This document shows, one piece after another, positions 53,884 to 63,141 of a DNA stretch of 64,000 bases. This stretch comes from Acetobacter sicerae. Lineage in GTDB: Bacteria; Pseudomonadota; Alphaproteobacteria; Acetobacterales; Acetobacteraceae. The stretch is from positions 124,001 through 188,000 of the forward strand of contig NZ_JAAABN010000004.1 in NCBI RefSeq assembly GCF_011516765.1. The letters are read 5' to 3'. How positions within the stretch are numbered: the first letter of the stretch is position 1; every line of letters starts with the position of its first letter. Position numbers and translations under genes: made by a program. The notes beneath the pieces are model-generated. The model made no database searches. It saw only the letters and a program-made list of their open reading frames with translations, and was not told the DNA's origin.

Positions 53884-54933
53884 ATGATAGCTGCAGATAT
53901 TTCGTTAGTGAACGAAAAAGATAGAAGCTATCCGATGCTTCAACTGCTACGCATGCTGGTCGCGCTCAGTATTTTCACCGGTCACTGGGGAGAACCCTAT
54001 GTGGGACGGTTGTGGCCTCAGGGACAGATCGCCATCGACATCTTTTTCATGATCGAAGGCTTTCTCGCAATGGGCTTTCTATCACAGCCCGCTGTTATCA
54101 GTATGAGCAAGCGGCAGATTATCGGCAGTCGCCTCGCTCATATCTATCCGGTTTACGCCATCGCACTCGTAGTCAGCTTCTGCTCCTTCGCTCCGCAGGC
54201 ACTCGCCAATACAGGAGGATGGACGATCACAAACTGGGTCGGCGCTTTCATTTCCGGTCTTGCCCTGCTGCCTTTCTTCTCCACGCTCGTTTACGGCTCG
54301 GTCTTCCCGCTCAATCCACCCAGCTGGGCTATCGTGCTGGAGCTGTTCGGCTTTGCCCTTCTGGTCTGTCTACGGGTTCATGATGCTCCCAGACGGTTGT
54401 TCGTCCTATGGATTGGCGCGGCTTTCATCTACTTCACGCTGAGCATGATGTGGCGCGATCTCAATGCGGGCTGGGCGTCTGTGCATTACTGGGGTGGATG
54501 GCCGCGTATGATTCTGAGTTTCGCCGGAGGCGCGTGGTTGCGCCATCTGCACGGGGAGTATGGAGCACGCACCCCGAAAATCCATCCAGTCATCGTTCTC
54601 GCGCTATTCGTTGGCATGCACCTGCCGAAAATTCACCTCATCGGCGCGCCATTACTGGGCGTCGGCGTACCTGTGCTGGTGTGGCTGGGAGCTTCATGCC
54701 CGTGTCCCGCCTGGCTCGAAACCGTCGCAGCCTTTGCCAAAAGGAACACCCTCTCGATCTATCTGCTTGGCTATCCCGTCATGATGATCTGGCGATACGC
54801 CAATACCATCTTCATGGTGCCCCCTTCTTTCGCCGGAAGTTTCGCAGGACTTGCCCTGGTTCTTGGCAGTTTGCTGGTTGCAGGTATGGTTCTAACTTAC
54901 ACAATGAAGAACATGAATCATGGGGATACATAG
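53884..54933 (+). CDS. Acyltransferase 3 (OafA/YrhL-like) membrane protein
   Basis: 349 aa with about ten membrane spans. LQLLRMLVALSIFTGHW near residue 20 holds the conserved His of the acyltransferase-3 family, and FFMIEGFLAMGFL the second conserved segment. These enzymes O-acetylate or otherwise acylate surface polysaccharides. Located beside the divergent CDP-sugar cluster, it may decorate the same glycan. GC content returns to normal in this gene. Confidence 0.88.
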   Translation: MIAADISLVNEKDRSYPMLQLLRMLVALSIFTGHWGEPYVGRLWPQGQIAIDIFFMIEGFLAMGFLSQPAVISMSKRQIIGSRLAHIYPVYAIALVVSFCSFAPQALANTGGWTITNWVGAFISGLALLPFFSTLVYGSVFPLNPPSWAIVLELFGFALLVCLRVHDAPRRLFVLWIGAAFIYFTLSMMWRDLNAGWASVHYWGGWPRMILSFAGGAWLRHLHGEYGARTPKIHPVIVLALFVGMHLPKIHLIGAPLLGVGVPVLVWLGASCPCPAWLETVAAFAKRNTLSIYLLGYPVMMIWRYANTIFMVPPSFAGSFAGLALVLGSLLVAGMVLTYTMKNMNHGDT

Positions 54934-55303
54934 ATTCAGAACTCACCATCAAATGCAGCTGTAGTGCCGGAGAAATCGGCCAATCGTGCTGCTGAACAGC
55001 ACACCTTCATTAGTAATGATCAATACTCAGATCCATTAAATAACACAGATTTCGCACAGGCACACAAACGCTGGCTACCTTTTTCCACTACCGAAGCGGG
55101 CAGGAAAAAACCTTTATCTACTTGTTACACAAACCAGATTGATGCCTACACCCGCCCAAAAACAGTCAGAACAGCAAAAATAAAGCATATATATTTATTC
55201 GATTATGCAAAAACAAATAAATACAACAAAATCCCCCACCAACAGAGAGCGAAAAATAAAAAATTAATATTTTTAATATATTGCGATTTTCAGGAGAAAA
55301 GCC
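54934..55303. other. AT-rich intergenic stretch
   Basis: 370 bases, very AT-rich from about 55170. No gene, repeat or RNA recognised; presumably promoter of the PIN-like gene. Confidence 0.5.
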
Positions 55304-55909
55304 GTGATATCAGAAGAAATTACATTATCTAAGGTTTATATTCTGATTGATTATGAAAACATTCAACCTAAAACACTTCCTTCCCTGAAAGACGAAAACG
55401 TCAATATTCTTGTTTTTGTCGGAAAGACACAGGATAAAATCAACTTCAATATAGCTCGTTCTTTGCAGCTTATAGGGAAAAGAGCCCGCTACATAAAAAT
55501 CCATGCCACCGGCAACAACGCGCTCGACTTTCATATCGCCTATTATATCGGGCTGCTTGCTGGCGTGGATAAGACCGCCCGTTTCCATATCATTTCAAAA
55601 GACACCGGCTTTGATCCGCTCATCGCGCATTTGAAGGCAACAGGAATACAGTGTACGCGATCAGACAGTTTTCCCGGTAGCCGCAAACCCGAAGAGACTA
55701 CGGATAAAACCTTGGAAACCAAAGTAATTGAGCATTTGGAAAAGATAAAAAAAAGCCGTCCCGGCACAGAAGAAAAACTCAGGAATATGATCACTGCAGT
55801 ATTTAAACAGGAAGTCTCTCTTCAGAAGGTCTCGCCACTTATCACAACTCTGAAAGCGCAAAAGATCATACAGATTGATGAGAATAAGAAAGTTTCTTAT
55901 TTATCATAA
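55304..55909 (+). CDS. PIN-like domain protein (PIN_7/NYN-type)
   Basis: 201 aa starting at a GTG with CAGGAG eight bases upstream. Acidic residues of a PIN/NYN nuclease are present: YILIDYEN (Asp-x-x-Asn), NALDFHIAYYIGLLA and SKDTGFDPLIAHL. The C-terminal 70 residues form a separate, Lys-rich helical segment that could bind RNA. Predicted ribonuclease; there is no neighbouring antitoxin, so it is not a classic VapC. AT-rich relative to the genome. Confidence 0.8.
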   Translation: MISEEITLSKVYILIDYENIQPKTLPSLKDENVNILVFVGKTQDKINFNIARSLQLIGKRARYIKIHATGNNALDFHIAYYIGLLAGVDKTARFHIISKDTGFDPLIAHLKATGIQCTRSDSFPGSRKPEETTDKTLETKVIEHLEKIKKSRPGTEEKLRNMITAVFKQEVSLQKVSPLITTLKAQKIIQIDENKKVSYLS

Positions 55910-55911
55910 AG

Positions 55912-55943
55912 AAAAGGCGACTCCTCATAAAGAGCCGCCTTTC
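55912..55943. terminator. Hairpin between PIN-like and DJ-1 genes
   Basis: Interrupted stem AAAGGCG-A-CTC / GAG-C-CGCCTTT between two convergent genes, with T-rich tails; likely bidirectional terminator. Confidence 0.7.
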
Positions 55944-55967
55944 AATCCGTTCTTCGACAGTCAGAAA

Positions 55968-56546
55968 TCAGGGAGAAACATTCGCTCCCAGAACCTTCAG
56001 AAACTGGGACAGCCACGCCGGATGGGCTGGCCACGCTGGAGCCGTCACCAGTTCCCCATCCGTAACCGCCTCCGTCACCGGAATATCGACATATGTCCCA
56101 CCAGCCATCTCGACTTCAGGGCGGCAGGCTGGATAAGCCGAGACCTTGCGACCTTTCACAATTCCAGCCGCTGTGAGAATCTGGATGCCATGACAGATAC
56201 AGGCAATCGGCCGATCTGAAAATTCTCTGACGATATCAAGAACTCTCTGATCAAGGCGCAGATATTCCGGCATCCGCCCACCCGGCACGATCAGGCCGAC
56301 ATAATCATCCAGAACAATCGTGTCGAAGTCTGCCGTCAGCTCGAAGTGATGACCGGGCTTCTCGCTGTAGGTCTGGGCCCCTTCAAAATCATGAATGGCC
56401 GTAATGACCTTGTCGCCTTTCTTCTTCCCCGGCGACACGACATCGACAGTGTAACCCACCATGGTCATAGCCTGATACGGCACCATGATTTCGTAATCTT
56501 CGACATAATCACCAGCAAGCATCAGAAGTTTGATATCATCGGCCAT
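55968..56546 (-). CDS. DJ-1/PfpI family protein
   Basis: 192 aa class I glutamine amidotransferase-like fold. Nucleophile elbow [11 protein letters not shown] with the reactive Cys, and Glu in the first strand region ([10 protein letters not shown]). Members include glyoxalase III/deglycases, PfpI-type peptidases and sugar-modifying enzymes; the exact activity is open. 13 nt after moaB in the odc-moaB-DJ-1 operon. Confidence 0.88.
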   Translation of the reverse strand: MADDIKLLMLAGDYVEDYEIMVPYQAMTMVGYTVDVVSPGKKKGDKVITAIHDFEGAQTYSEKPGHHFELTADFDTIVLDDYVGLIVPGGRMPEYLRLDQRVLDIVREFSDRPIACICHGIQILTAAGIVKGRKVSAYPACRPEVEMAGGTYVDIPVTEAVTDGELVTAPAWPAHPAWLSQFLKVLGANVSP

Positions 56547-56559
56547 ATCATCGTTTCCT

Positions 56560-57090
56560 TTATCGTTCCTGAAGGCGGGGCATCAGCTCTACAAAATTGC
56601 AGGGCATGTGGCGGCTGTCGAGCTGGAACACCAGAATGTCGTCCCAGCCATCTTTCGCCGCTCCCGTCGAGCCGGGAAGAGCAAACAGATATGTACCGCG
56701 CGCCACCCCGGCCAGTGCGCGTGACTGGATCGTGGAGGTTCCGATCTTCTGATAGGACAGCATCCGGAACAGTTCACCAAAGCCTTCGATGCGTTTTTCC
56801 ATGACGCGCTCGAACGCTTCGGGTGTGACATCACGACCGGTGACGCCGGTGCCACCGCTTGTAATCACCACATCAATCTGAGGATCAGCAATCCATTCTT
56901 CCAGACGCGCGACAATCCTGTCAGCATCATCGGGTTCAATCGATCGGGCCGCCAGCACATGCCCGGCAGCCTGAAGGCGATCGACAAGAATCTGGCCGGA
57001 TTTGTCCGTTTCCAGAGTGCGTGTATCGGAGACCGTCATCACGGCAATCCGGACAGGCAGAAAGGGTTTTGTTGTATCAATGCGCGTCAT
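56560..57090 (-). CDS. moaB: Molybdenum cofactor biosynthesis protein MoaB
   Basis: 176 aa from the ATG at 57090 (one two codons upstream is also possible). MogA/MoaB fold: [27 protein letters not shown], and [14 protein letters not shown]. Adenylates molybdopterin or supports metal insertion. Complements moaC at 20477. Second gene of the odc-moaB-DJ-1 group, 58 nt after odc. Confidence 0.92.
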   Translation of the reverse strand: MTRIDTTKPFLPVRIAVMTVSDTRTLETDKSGQILVDRLQAAGHVLAARSIEPDDADRIVARLEEWIADPQIDVVITSGGTGVTGRDVTPEAFERVMEKRIEGFGELFRMLSYQKIGTSTIQSRALAGVARGTYLFALPGSTGAAKDGWDDILVFQLDSRHMPCNFVELMPRLQER

Positions 57091-57148
57091 GCGCACAGCA
57101 TATCTTCAGAGAACGGCAGGGCGTCAACAACCGCCCTGCCATACCGGA

Positions 57149-58279
57149 TCAGATGTAATGTTCCGCCAGTGGTGCGAAGCCGTTGAAACGGGTCGCGCAG
57201 TAGGTCGAAACATAGGCGCCGGTGCCCAGAAGCTCGACACGATCGCCGGACTCGAGGGCAAGCGGCAGTTCGTAGTACGTCTTCTCGTACATGATGTCCG
57301 CGCCGTCACAGGTCGGACCAGCCAGAGCCACCGCCCCTGTCTGACCGCCATCACGCGGCGTGCGAATCGCGTAACGGATCGCCTCGCCTTCCGTCTCGGC
57401 CAGACCACCGAAGCGGCCGATGTCGAGATAGACCCAGCGAGGACCACCTTCGCGTCCGCGCTGGCTGACAAGCACGACTTCAGCCGAAACCACGCCAGCA
57501 GCACCGACAATAAAGCGGCCCGGCTCGATCAGCATTTCAGGCAGAGCGTTGCCGAAATGCTTTTTCATTGCCGTCGAGATCGCCTCGCCGAAATCGTCGA
57601 TGTGCGGCACATCCTCGCGATAACGGATGGGGAATCCGCCGCCGAGATTGACCATACGCAGATCGAGACCAGCTTCGGACAGATCGGACACCAGAGCGGC
57701 GACACGGCTGATCGCCATCTCGTAGCTACCGGTTTCAACCTGCTGACTTCCCACATGGAAAGACAGACCATACGGATCAAGACCAAGATCACGCGCCTTG
57801 AGCATCAGCTCACGAGCGCTTTCGACTGTCGTGCCAAATTTGCGGGACAGCGGCCATTCAGCGCCGTAATTGTCCACGAGAAGACGGCAATAAACCTTCG
57901 AGCCGGGCGCATGCCGTGCGAGCTTGTTCAGCTCTTCCTCGCAGTCGAAGACGAAGAGACGGACACCAGCGGCATAGGCAGCCTTGATGGCGCTGACCTT
58001 TTTCACGGTATTGCCGAAGGAAATGTCATCAGCGTCCGCGCCTGCGTTCAGGCACATCTCGACCTCTTCCCATGACGCAGCATCGAAGCTGGAACCAAGG
58101 GAAACCAGCCGGCTCAGGATCGCCTCGGCCGGATTGGCTTTCACGGCATAATAGATGCGGGCCAGAGGGAGCGCGACCTGAAGGGCGCGATAACGGTTTT
58201 CGACCTCATCGACATCGACGACGAGGCAAGGGGTGGCGGGAATATTTTCCGCAAGAAATTTAGAGATTTTGGGTGTCAT
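57149..58279 (-). CDS. odc: Ornithine (or lysine/ornithine) decarboxylase, fold-III PLP enzyme
   Basis: 376 aa from the ATG at 58279. PLP lysine in YYAVKANP, GGGFPIRY, EPGRFIVG, and the substrate-side Cys/Asp in GPTCDGAD (Cys-Asp as in eukaryotic-type ODC). Makes putrescine from ornithine. The frame is open upstream to 58360, but the ATG at 58279 has AGG in place and gives the family N-terminus MTPKISKFL. The leader has several hairpins (see leader entry). Confidence 0.93.
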   Translation of the reverse strand: MTPKISKFLAENIPATPCLVVDVDEVENRYRALQVALPLARIYYAVKANPAEAILSRLVSLGSSFDAASWEEVEMCLNAGADADDISFGNTVKKVSAIKAAYAAGVRLFVFDCEEELNKLARHAPGSKVYCRLLVDNYGAEWPLSRKFGTTVESARELMLKARDLGLDPYGLSFHVGSQQVETGSYEMAISRVAALVSDLSEAGLDLRMVNLGGGFPIRYREDVPHIDDFGEAISTAMKKHFGNALPEMLIEPGRFIVGAAGVVSAEVVLVSQRGREGGPRWVYLDIGRFGGLAETEGEAIRYAIRTPRDGGQTGAVALAGPTCDGADIMYEKTYYELPLALESGDRVELLGTGAYVSTYCATRFNGFAPLAEHYI

Positions 58280-58440
58280 CGCACCTATCCCTTGCTGGCC
58301 TGCCAGATAAGGAGCCATGGCAGGCTGTGTTGCGAAACGGTCTAACGGACCAGCGACCAAGACTGAATCCCGAAGGATCCCAGTTGCCAGAACGCTTGAC
58401 GTCGTTGCGTAACCTCAGTGGGCCAGTGGCACGTGCGTTG
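58280..58440 (-). promoter_or_regulatory. Structured 5' leader of odc, possibly speF-type RNA
   Basis: On the minus strand, a perfect 8 bp stem GCCTGCCA / TGGCAGGC (58325-58318 with 58305-58298) ends 18 bases before the odc ATG; its loop contains CTCCTTATC, which is partly complementary to the GGGATAGG ribosome binding region. A second hairpin with a TTCG loop lies at 58383-58363. Alphaproteobacterial ornithine decarboxylase genes often carry the speF leader motif; I cannot confirm the match by eye. Confidence 0.35.
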
Positions 58441-58707
58441 CTGCGTGAGGGGGCATATGGGGCGTTTCATGCCCGAATGCAACAGATTTTTTTATTACAC
58501 CGAAAAAACTGGAAAACCTCTTCTCTCTTCCTTTAAGACATTCAATAACTGTCTTTCACGAAACAGAAACTTTCGCAGTAGAATCTTCTGATTCTGGTGG
58601 GCCTTTCGTCCACCCACTCTCCGAGCGCCTCCTCAACTCAGGCGCGCCCTGCACCCCGATGATCGCTGCAGGCTTCACCGAACACAGTTTGAGGTTGACG
58701 ACACCCT
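58441..58707. other. Remaining intergenic region odc / yihY
   Basis: With the odc leader this makes 428 bases between divergent genes. It must hold both promoters. No other element recognised. Confidence 0.45.
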
Positions 58708-59700
58708 ATGAGTTCCTCCCTGTCCAATGTTCCGCTTGAACCCCAGCTTGAAACGGCGACGTCTTCAGGCGATCCCGGTGCTGAACAGAAAGACAAGCCC
58801 CACCTTCTGTCTTCCCCTTTCGCCCTGACCAAGGCGGACTGGAAAGCCGTCTGCAAATCGACGGTGACATCCATCATTGCCGGACCGACAACGCTGATTG
58901 CCGCAGGGTGCGCATTCTACGCCACGCTGGCGCTGTTTCCCGCCATCAGCACCCTGATTTCCATTTATGGACTCGCTTTTGACGTGCAGAGCGTCGCCAC
59001 ACAGCTGAATTCCATCAGACAACTGCTGCCACCCGCCGCTTTTTCGATCATTGAAAACAGGGTCAACGAACTCGTCTCGGTGCCTCACAGCTCCCTGACC
59101 ATGAATCTGGCCATCTCGACATCCATCGCGCTCTGGTCCGCATCCGCAGGCATCAAATCCATTCTATCGGCCCTGAACATCGCCTATGGAACCACTGAAA
59201 CACGCAGCTTCATCGCGTTTCAGGCGCTGGCCCTCGCATTGACGCTGTCCGCGATTCTGGAAATCTGCCTTGGGGTGGCGATCATGGTCGCCGTTCCCAT
59301 CCTGTTTCAGCTCCTGCCGGTCATCCTCCGCATTGATCCCCCTCCCGGTTCCATCGAACTGGGCGTCCGGCTGGCGGGGCTCAGCATCATGGCCGTTCTG
59401 ATCATCCTCGCCTACATGCTGCTCTACCGCGTCGGTCCGAGCGGTCATCACGCCAAATGGCGCTGGGTCATTCCGGGCGCCGTCGCCGCGACATTCATCT
59501 GGATTCTCGCGGCTTCCGGCTTTTCCTATTACGTCGCCAACATCGCGAGCTATGGCTCGACCTACGGACCTCTGGGCGCGGTCATCGCCATTATGATGTG
59601 GTTCTTTGTCAGCGCCTGGGTCGTTCTGCTCGGCGCCGAATTTAACGCTGAACTGGAAGCCCGGGCGCAATCCACCACGCGGGAAATTCTGAGAGTCTAG
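58708..59700 (+). CDS. YihY/BrkB family inner membrane protein
   Basis: 330 aa, six membrane spans. After a 45-residue hydrophilic N-terminus come AAGCAFYATLALFPAISTLISIYGL and IALWSASAGIKSILSALNIAYGTTETRSF, both highly characteristic, and YGSTYGPLGAVIAIMMWFFVSAWVVLLGAEFNAEL at the end. Family once named ribonuclease BN by mistake; function uncertain (transport or envelope). Ends at a strong terminator. Confidence 0.93.
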   Translation: MSSSLSNVPLEPQLETATSSGDPGAEQKDKPHLLSSPFALTKADWKAVCKSTVTSIIAGPTTLIAAGCAFYATLALFPAISTLISIYGLAFDVQSVATQLNSIRQLLPPAAFSIIENRVNELVSVPHSSLTMNLAISTSIALWSASAGIKSILSALNIAYGTTETRSFIAFQALALALTLSAILEICLGVAIMVAVPILFQLLPVILRIDPPPGSIELGVRLAGLSIMAVLIILAYMLLYRVGPSGHHAKWRWVIPGAVAATFIWILAASGFSYYVANIASYGSTYGPLGAVIAIMMWFFVSAWVVLLGAEFNAELEARAQSTTREILRV

Positions 59701-59728
59701 CCGGAACGCCCGGTCAGAACCTCAACAA

Positions 59729-59764
59729 AAAGGCCGGACACGTATAGGAGCGTGTCCGGCCTTT
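59729..59764. terminator. Bidirectional terminator yihY / rlpA
   Basis: Perfect 14 bp stem AAAGGCCGGACACG / CGTGTCCGGCCTTT with an 8 nt loop between two convergent genes; T-runs on both sides. Confidence 0.93.
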
Positions 59765-59803
59765 CATCAAAGAACTACAGATCCAAAAGAATGAGGCGGA
59801 GAT

Positions 59804-60331
59804 TTACTCGGGCGCCTGCGCAACCTCGAGCGCCTCTTCTTCGGTCAGAGGGCTGACCGCCACATGCGCAACACCCTTGCGCAACATTCCCAGTTGCGCA
59901 GCGGCTGCGTGGGACAGATCAATTACGCGCCCACCTTTGTATGGACCACGATCATTGACTGTAACGACGATCTGTCGCCCGGTTTCCTCGGAGCGCACCA
60001 GAAGCTTGCTGCCAAGCGGCGCGGAAGGATGAGCGGCTGTCATTTTGGAAGGGTCAAACTGCTCACCGTTCGCTGTGCCACGGTGCGCAAAACGACCGCC
60101 ATACCAGCTCGCCATACCATGCTGGATATGATGTGCCAGCGACGTGGCCCCAGAGGCCCGTTTCGCAAGCGCTTCCTTTACCGACGCCGCCCAGCTTGTA
60201 GAAGCGGGCGATACGGAAAGGGCCGGATCATGCGTCTGCGTGGCCGCTCTGGCCTCGGCAACACCGACTGTCCATGACAGCGCCAGCATAGCGAAAAGCC
60301 CGGAGCCCTTTTTTCCACGCGAAGACAGCAC
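59804..60331 (-). CDS. rlpA: RlpA-like septal ring lytic transglycosylase
   Basis: 175 aa with signal peptide (LFAMLALSWTVGVAEARA). Double-psi beta-barrel domain: GMASWYGGRFAHRGTANGEQFD, MTAAHPSAPLGSKLLV, VTVNDRGPYKGGRVIDLSHAAAAQLGM, with the catalytic Asp. No lipobox and no SPOR domain, so a short periplasmic form. Cleaves denuded glycan strands during daughter cell separation. Confidence 0.9.
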   Translation of the reverse strand: MLSSRGKKGSGLFAMLALSWTVGVAEARAATQTHDPALSVSPASTSWAASVKEALAKRASGATSLAHHIQHGMASWYGGRFAHRGTANGEQFDPSKMTAAHPSAPLGSKLLVRSEETGRQIVVTVNDRGPYKGGRVIDLSHAAAAQLGMLRKGVAHVAVSPLTEEEALEVAQAPE

Positions 60332-60665
60332 GCATTCACCAGATTTCTGTTGATACTGCGGACAGTAGAACTGATTTTTCTGAGAAATTCAACCCTGATA
60401 AACAGACCAGGGCATCGATCCGTCATAATTACAATGCCCACAGACTGGCATGAAATGTTCCTGCAAAAATTTTTACTTCTGTAAAATCAACGCAAACCAC
60501 ACAAGTTACTACAGTAATTTACAAGACAAACCCGCAAGCGATGAATCTACACCAGTATTCCGCCATTTATTTTCCACAAAGAGATTACATTACGAAACAT
60601 ATCATGCAAAAAATGACCGCCGGACTCTTGGAGTTGAGGAAGGGGCGTGCTAACGGCGCGCAATT
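60332..60665. other. Divergent promoter region rlpA / aroQ
   Basis: 334 AT-rich bases between divergent genes; no gene or structured RNA recognised. A 67-codon frame (60450-60653) was not called. Confidence 0.5.
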
Positions 60666-61121
60666 ATGGAACGTCCCCTCATCTCCGTTCTCAACGGTCC
60701 CAACCTGAACATGCTCGGCCTCCGCCAGCCGGAGGTCTACGGCAGAACGACGCTTGACGACGTCGAGCAGCTCTGCGCGCAGAATGCGGAAAAGCTGGAT
60801 GTCGGCATCGACTTCCGGCAGACCAATGGGGAAGGAGAGCTGATTTCCTGGGTACAGGAATGTCGGGGACGCGCTCAGGGCATCATCATCAATCCGGCAG
60901 GCTACACACACACTTCCATCGCCCTGCTCGATGCGCTGCTGGCTGTCGATCTGCCGGTGATCGAGGTCCATATCTCCAATATCCATCGCCGTGAGCCATT
61001 CAGACATCATTCCTATGTGTCGCGCGCTGCGGTGGGCGTCATCTGTGGTCTGGGTGTACAGGGCTACGCGCTCGCACTTCAGGCAATGACCGACATTCTT
61101 TTGAACGAGGAAACGCAATGA
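60666..61121 (+). CDS. aroQ: Type II 3-dehydroquinate dehydratase
   Basis: 151 aa. LNGPNLNMLGLRQPEVYG with the catalytic Tyr, QTNGEGELISWVQ, NPAGYTHTSIALLDAL, and EVHISNIHRREPFRHHSY with the catalytic His. Third step of the shikimate pathway. Stop overlaps accB start (ATGA); the aroQ-accB-accC arrangement is common in proteobacteria. Confidence 0.96.
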   Translation: MERPLISVLNGPNLNMLGLRQPEVYGRTTLDDVEQLCAQNAEKLDVGIDFRQTNGEGELISWVQECRGRAQGIIINPAGYTHTSIALLDALLAVDLPVIEVHISNIHRREPFRHHSYVSRAAVGVICGLGVQGYALALQAMTDILLNEETQ

Positions 61122-61579
61122 GCCGACTGCTCGTAGACGCAGATGCCATACGGGCACTGGCCGATATCCTGACGGACACCGGACTGACCGAGATTGAAGT
61201 CGCCGAAAAAGACAGCCGTATCCGTGTTGTCCGCGCCGCTTCCACGGTCGCCACGGCGCCGGTTCAGGCGCAGGCCCCCGTCATTTCGGCTCCCGCAGTC
61301 GCCACGTCGCCGGTTGCAGCCGCGCCGGCCGACCTGTCCAAACACCCGGGCGCCGTTAACAGCCCGATGGTCGGGGTCGCCTATCTCAGCCCTGACCCGT
61401 CTTCTCCGCCGTTCGTCACGGACGGCCAGACCGTGACAGCCGGGCAGACCCTGATGCTGATAGAGGCGATGAAGACCTTCAACCAGATCAAGGCGCCAAA
61501 AGCCGGCACGATCAGGCAGATCCTCATCGCTTCCGGCGATCCCGTTGAATTCGGCCAGCCGCTCGTCATTATTGAATGA
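61118..61579 (+). CDS. accB: Biotin carboxyl carrier protein of acetyl-CoA carboxylase
   Basis: 153 aa. N-terminal helical region, Ala/Pro-rich linker (residues about 45-75) and biotinyl domain with the biotinylated lysine in [10 protein letters not shown]. Subunit of acetyl-CoA carboxylase, first step of fatty acid synthesis. Overlaps both neighbours by four bases. Confidence 0.96.
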   Translation: MSRLLVDADAIRALADILTDTGLTEIEVAEKDSRIRVVRAASTVATAPVQAQAPVISAPAVATSPVAAAPADLSKHPGAVNSPMVGVAYLSPDPSSPPFVTDGQTVTAGQTLMLIEAMKTFNQIKAPKAGTIRQILIASGDPVEFGQPLVIIE

Positions 61580-62922
61580 TGTTTTCCAAAATTCTCATCG
61601 CCAATCGCGGCGAAATCGCACTGCGCGTCCTGCGGGCCTGCCGGGAAATGGGCATCCGCACGGTCGCGGTCCATTCAACCGCCGATGCGGACGCAATGCA
61701 TGTGCGCCTTGCTGATGAAGCCGTCTGCATCGGACCACCCGCAGCCCGCGACTCCTATCTGAATGTAGCGGCGATTCTCTCCGCAGCGACGATCACAGGA
61801 GCGGAAGCCATCCATCCCGGTTACGGCTTCCTGTCGGAAAACGCCGATTTCGCCGAAACCGTCGAAGCGCATGGCCTCGCCTTCATCGGCCCGACCGCCG
61901 AACACATCCGCACCATGGGCGACAAGATCAGCGCCAAGACCACGATGGAAGCCCTTGGCGTTCCTCTGGTTCCGGGTTCGGACGGCGAACTGCTCAGCAT
62001 CGACGAAGCCTACGAAGTTGCTGACCGTGTCGGCTATCCGGTCCTGATCAAGGCCGCCGCCGGTGGCGGTGGTCGCGGCATGAAAGTCGCCCAGACACGC
62101 GAGGAACTTCCCGAGGCATGGAGCGTCGCCCGCACCGAGTCCCTCGCGGCCTTCGGTAATGACGCGGTCTATCTCGAGAAATATCTCGACAAGCCACGCC
62201 ATATCGAATTGCAGATTCTGGGCGATACGCACGGTAACGTCGTGCACTTCGGTGAGCGTGACTGCTCGCTTCAGCGTCGTCACCAGAAACTGCTGGAAGA
62301 GGCCGGCTCCCCTGCCCTCACCGCGGAAGAGCGTGACGCCATTGGCGCGACGGCGACAGCGGCTCTCTCCAAGATGGGCTACCGCAATGCGGGCACGCTG
62401 GAGTTCCTGTATCAGGACGGACAGTTCTGCTTCATCGAGATGAACACCCGTCTTCAGGTCGAGCATCCGGTCACGGAAATGGTCTGTGACGTGGACCTCG
62501 TCCGTGAGCAGATCCGCATTGCTGCCGGTGAGCCGCTTGGCTACAGCCAGAAGGACATCACGTTCTCCGGTCATGCCATCGAATGCCGTATCAATGCGGA
62601 AGACCCGGACACGTTCATCCCCAGCCCCGGCACAATTACGGTCTATCATCCGCCGGGTGGACTCGGCGTGCGCATCGACAGCGCCGTCTATGCCGGCTAC
62701 CGCGTGCCGCCCTACTACGACAGCATGATCGCCAAGCTGATCGTCCATGCGCCGACCCGCGAAGCCGCCATCGCCCGCATGAGCCGGGCGCTGGATGAAC
62801 TGGTGGTCGAAGGTGTGAACACCGTCGTCCCTCTGCACCGCCGTATCCTTGCGGATCCGGAGTTCCAGAAGGGCGACTACACGATCCACTGGCTGGAAAA
62901 CTTCACAGCCCGCGGAAAATAA
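61576..62922 (+). CDS. accC: Biotin carboxylase subunit of acetyl-CoA carboxylase
   Basis: 448 aa, full length. [13 protein letters not shown], the glycine-rich ATP loop [13 protein letters not shown], catalytic [28 protein letters not shown]. Carboxylates the biotin of AccB with ATP and bicarbonate. Start overlaps the accB stop; followed by a terminator. Confidence 0.97.
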   Translation: MMFSKILIANRGEIALRVLRACREMGIRTVAVHSTADADAMHVRLADEAVCIGPPAARDSYLNVAAILSAATITGAEAIHPGYGFLSENADFAETVEAHGLAFIGPTAEHIRTMGDKISAKTTMEALGVPLVPGSDGELLSIDEAYEVADRVGYPVLIKAAAGGGGRGMKVAQTREELPEAWSVARTESLAAFGNDAVYLEKYLDKPRHIELQILGDTHGNVVHFGERDCSLQRRHQKLLEEAGSPALTAEERDAIGATATAALSKMGYRNAGTLEFLYQDGQFCFIEMNTRLQVEHPVTEMVCDVDLVREQIRIAAGEPLGYSQKDITFSGHAIECRINAEDPDTFIPSPGTITVYHPPGGLGVRIDSAVYAGYRVPPYYDSMIAKLIVHAPTREAAIARMSRALDELVVEGVNTVVPLHRRILADPEFQKGDYTIHWLENFTARGK

Positions 62923-62930
62923 AGCCAGGA

Positions 62931-62967
62931 GTGCAGCGTCCGACAGCAGGACGCTGCACCTTTGTTT
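62931..62967 (+). terminator. Terminator of aroQ-accB-accC
   Basis: Perfect 11 bp stem GTGCAGCGTCC / GGACGCTGCAC with a 7 nt loop and CTTTGTTT tail, eight bases after the accC stop. Confidence 0.9.
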
Positions 62968-63141
62968 CTACAGGCAGATTCAGAAAACCAGCATCTTTTC
63001 GCGTCCGGGTCATTCCCGGACTTTTTCCCGTTGCGGTTGCCACATCGCAACCACTTCACTAAGCACGCCGCCAACGACGCCTGACCGACGTTTTGCCAGA
63101 CCGCCGTTTTGATGGACTCCTTCGCGAAAGACTCGACTTCG

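Noticed and set aside
57002-58075. 357-codon open frame on the plus strand
   Set aside because: Antisense shadow of odc and moaB, which have clear catalytic motifs.
61675-62889. 404-codon open frame on the minus strand
   Set aside because: Antisense shadow of accC; His/Asp/Gly/Arg-rich composition and no family resemblance.
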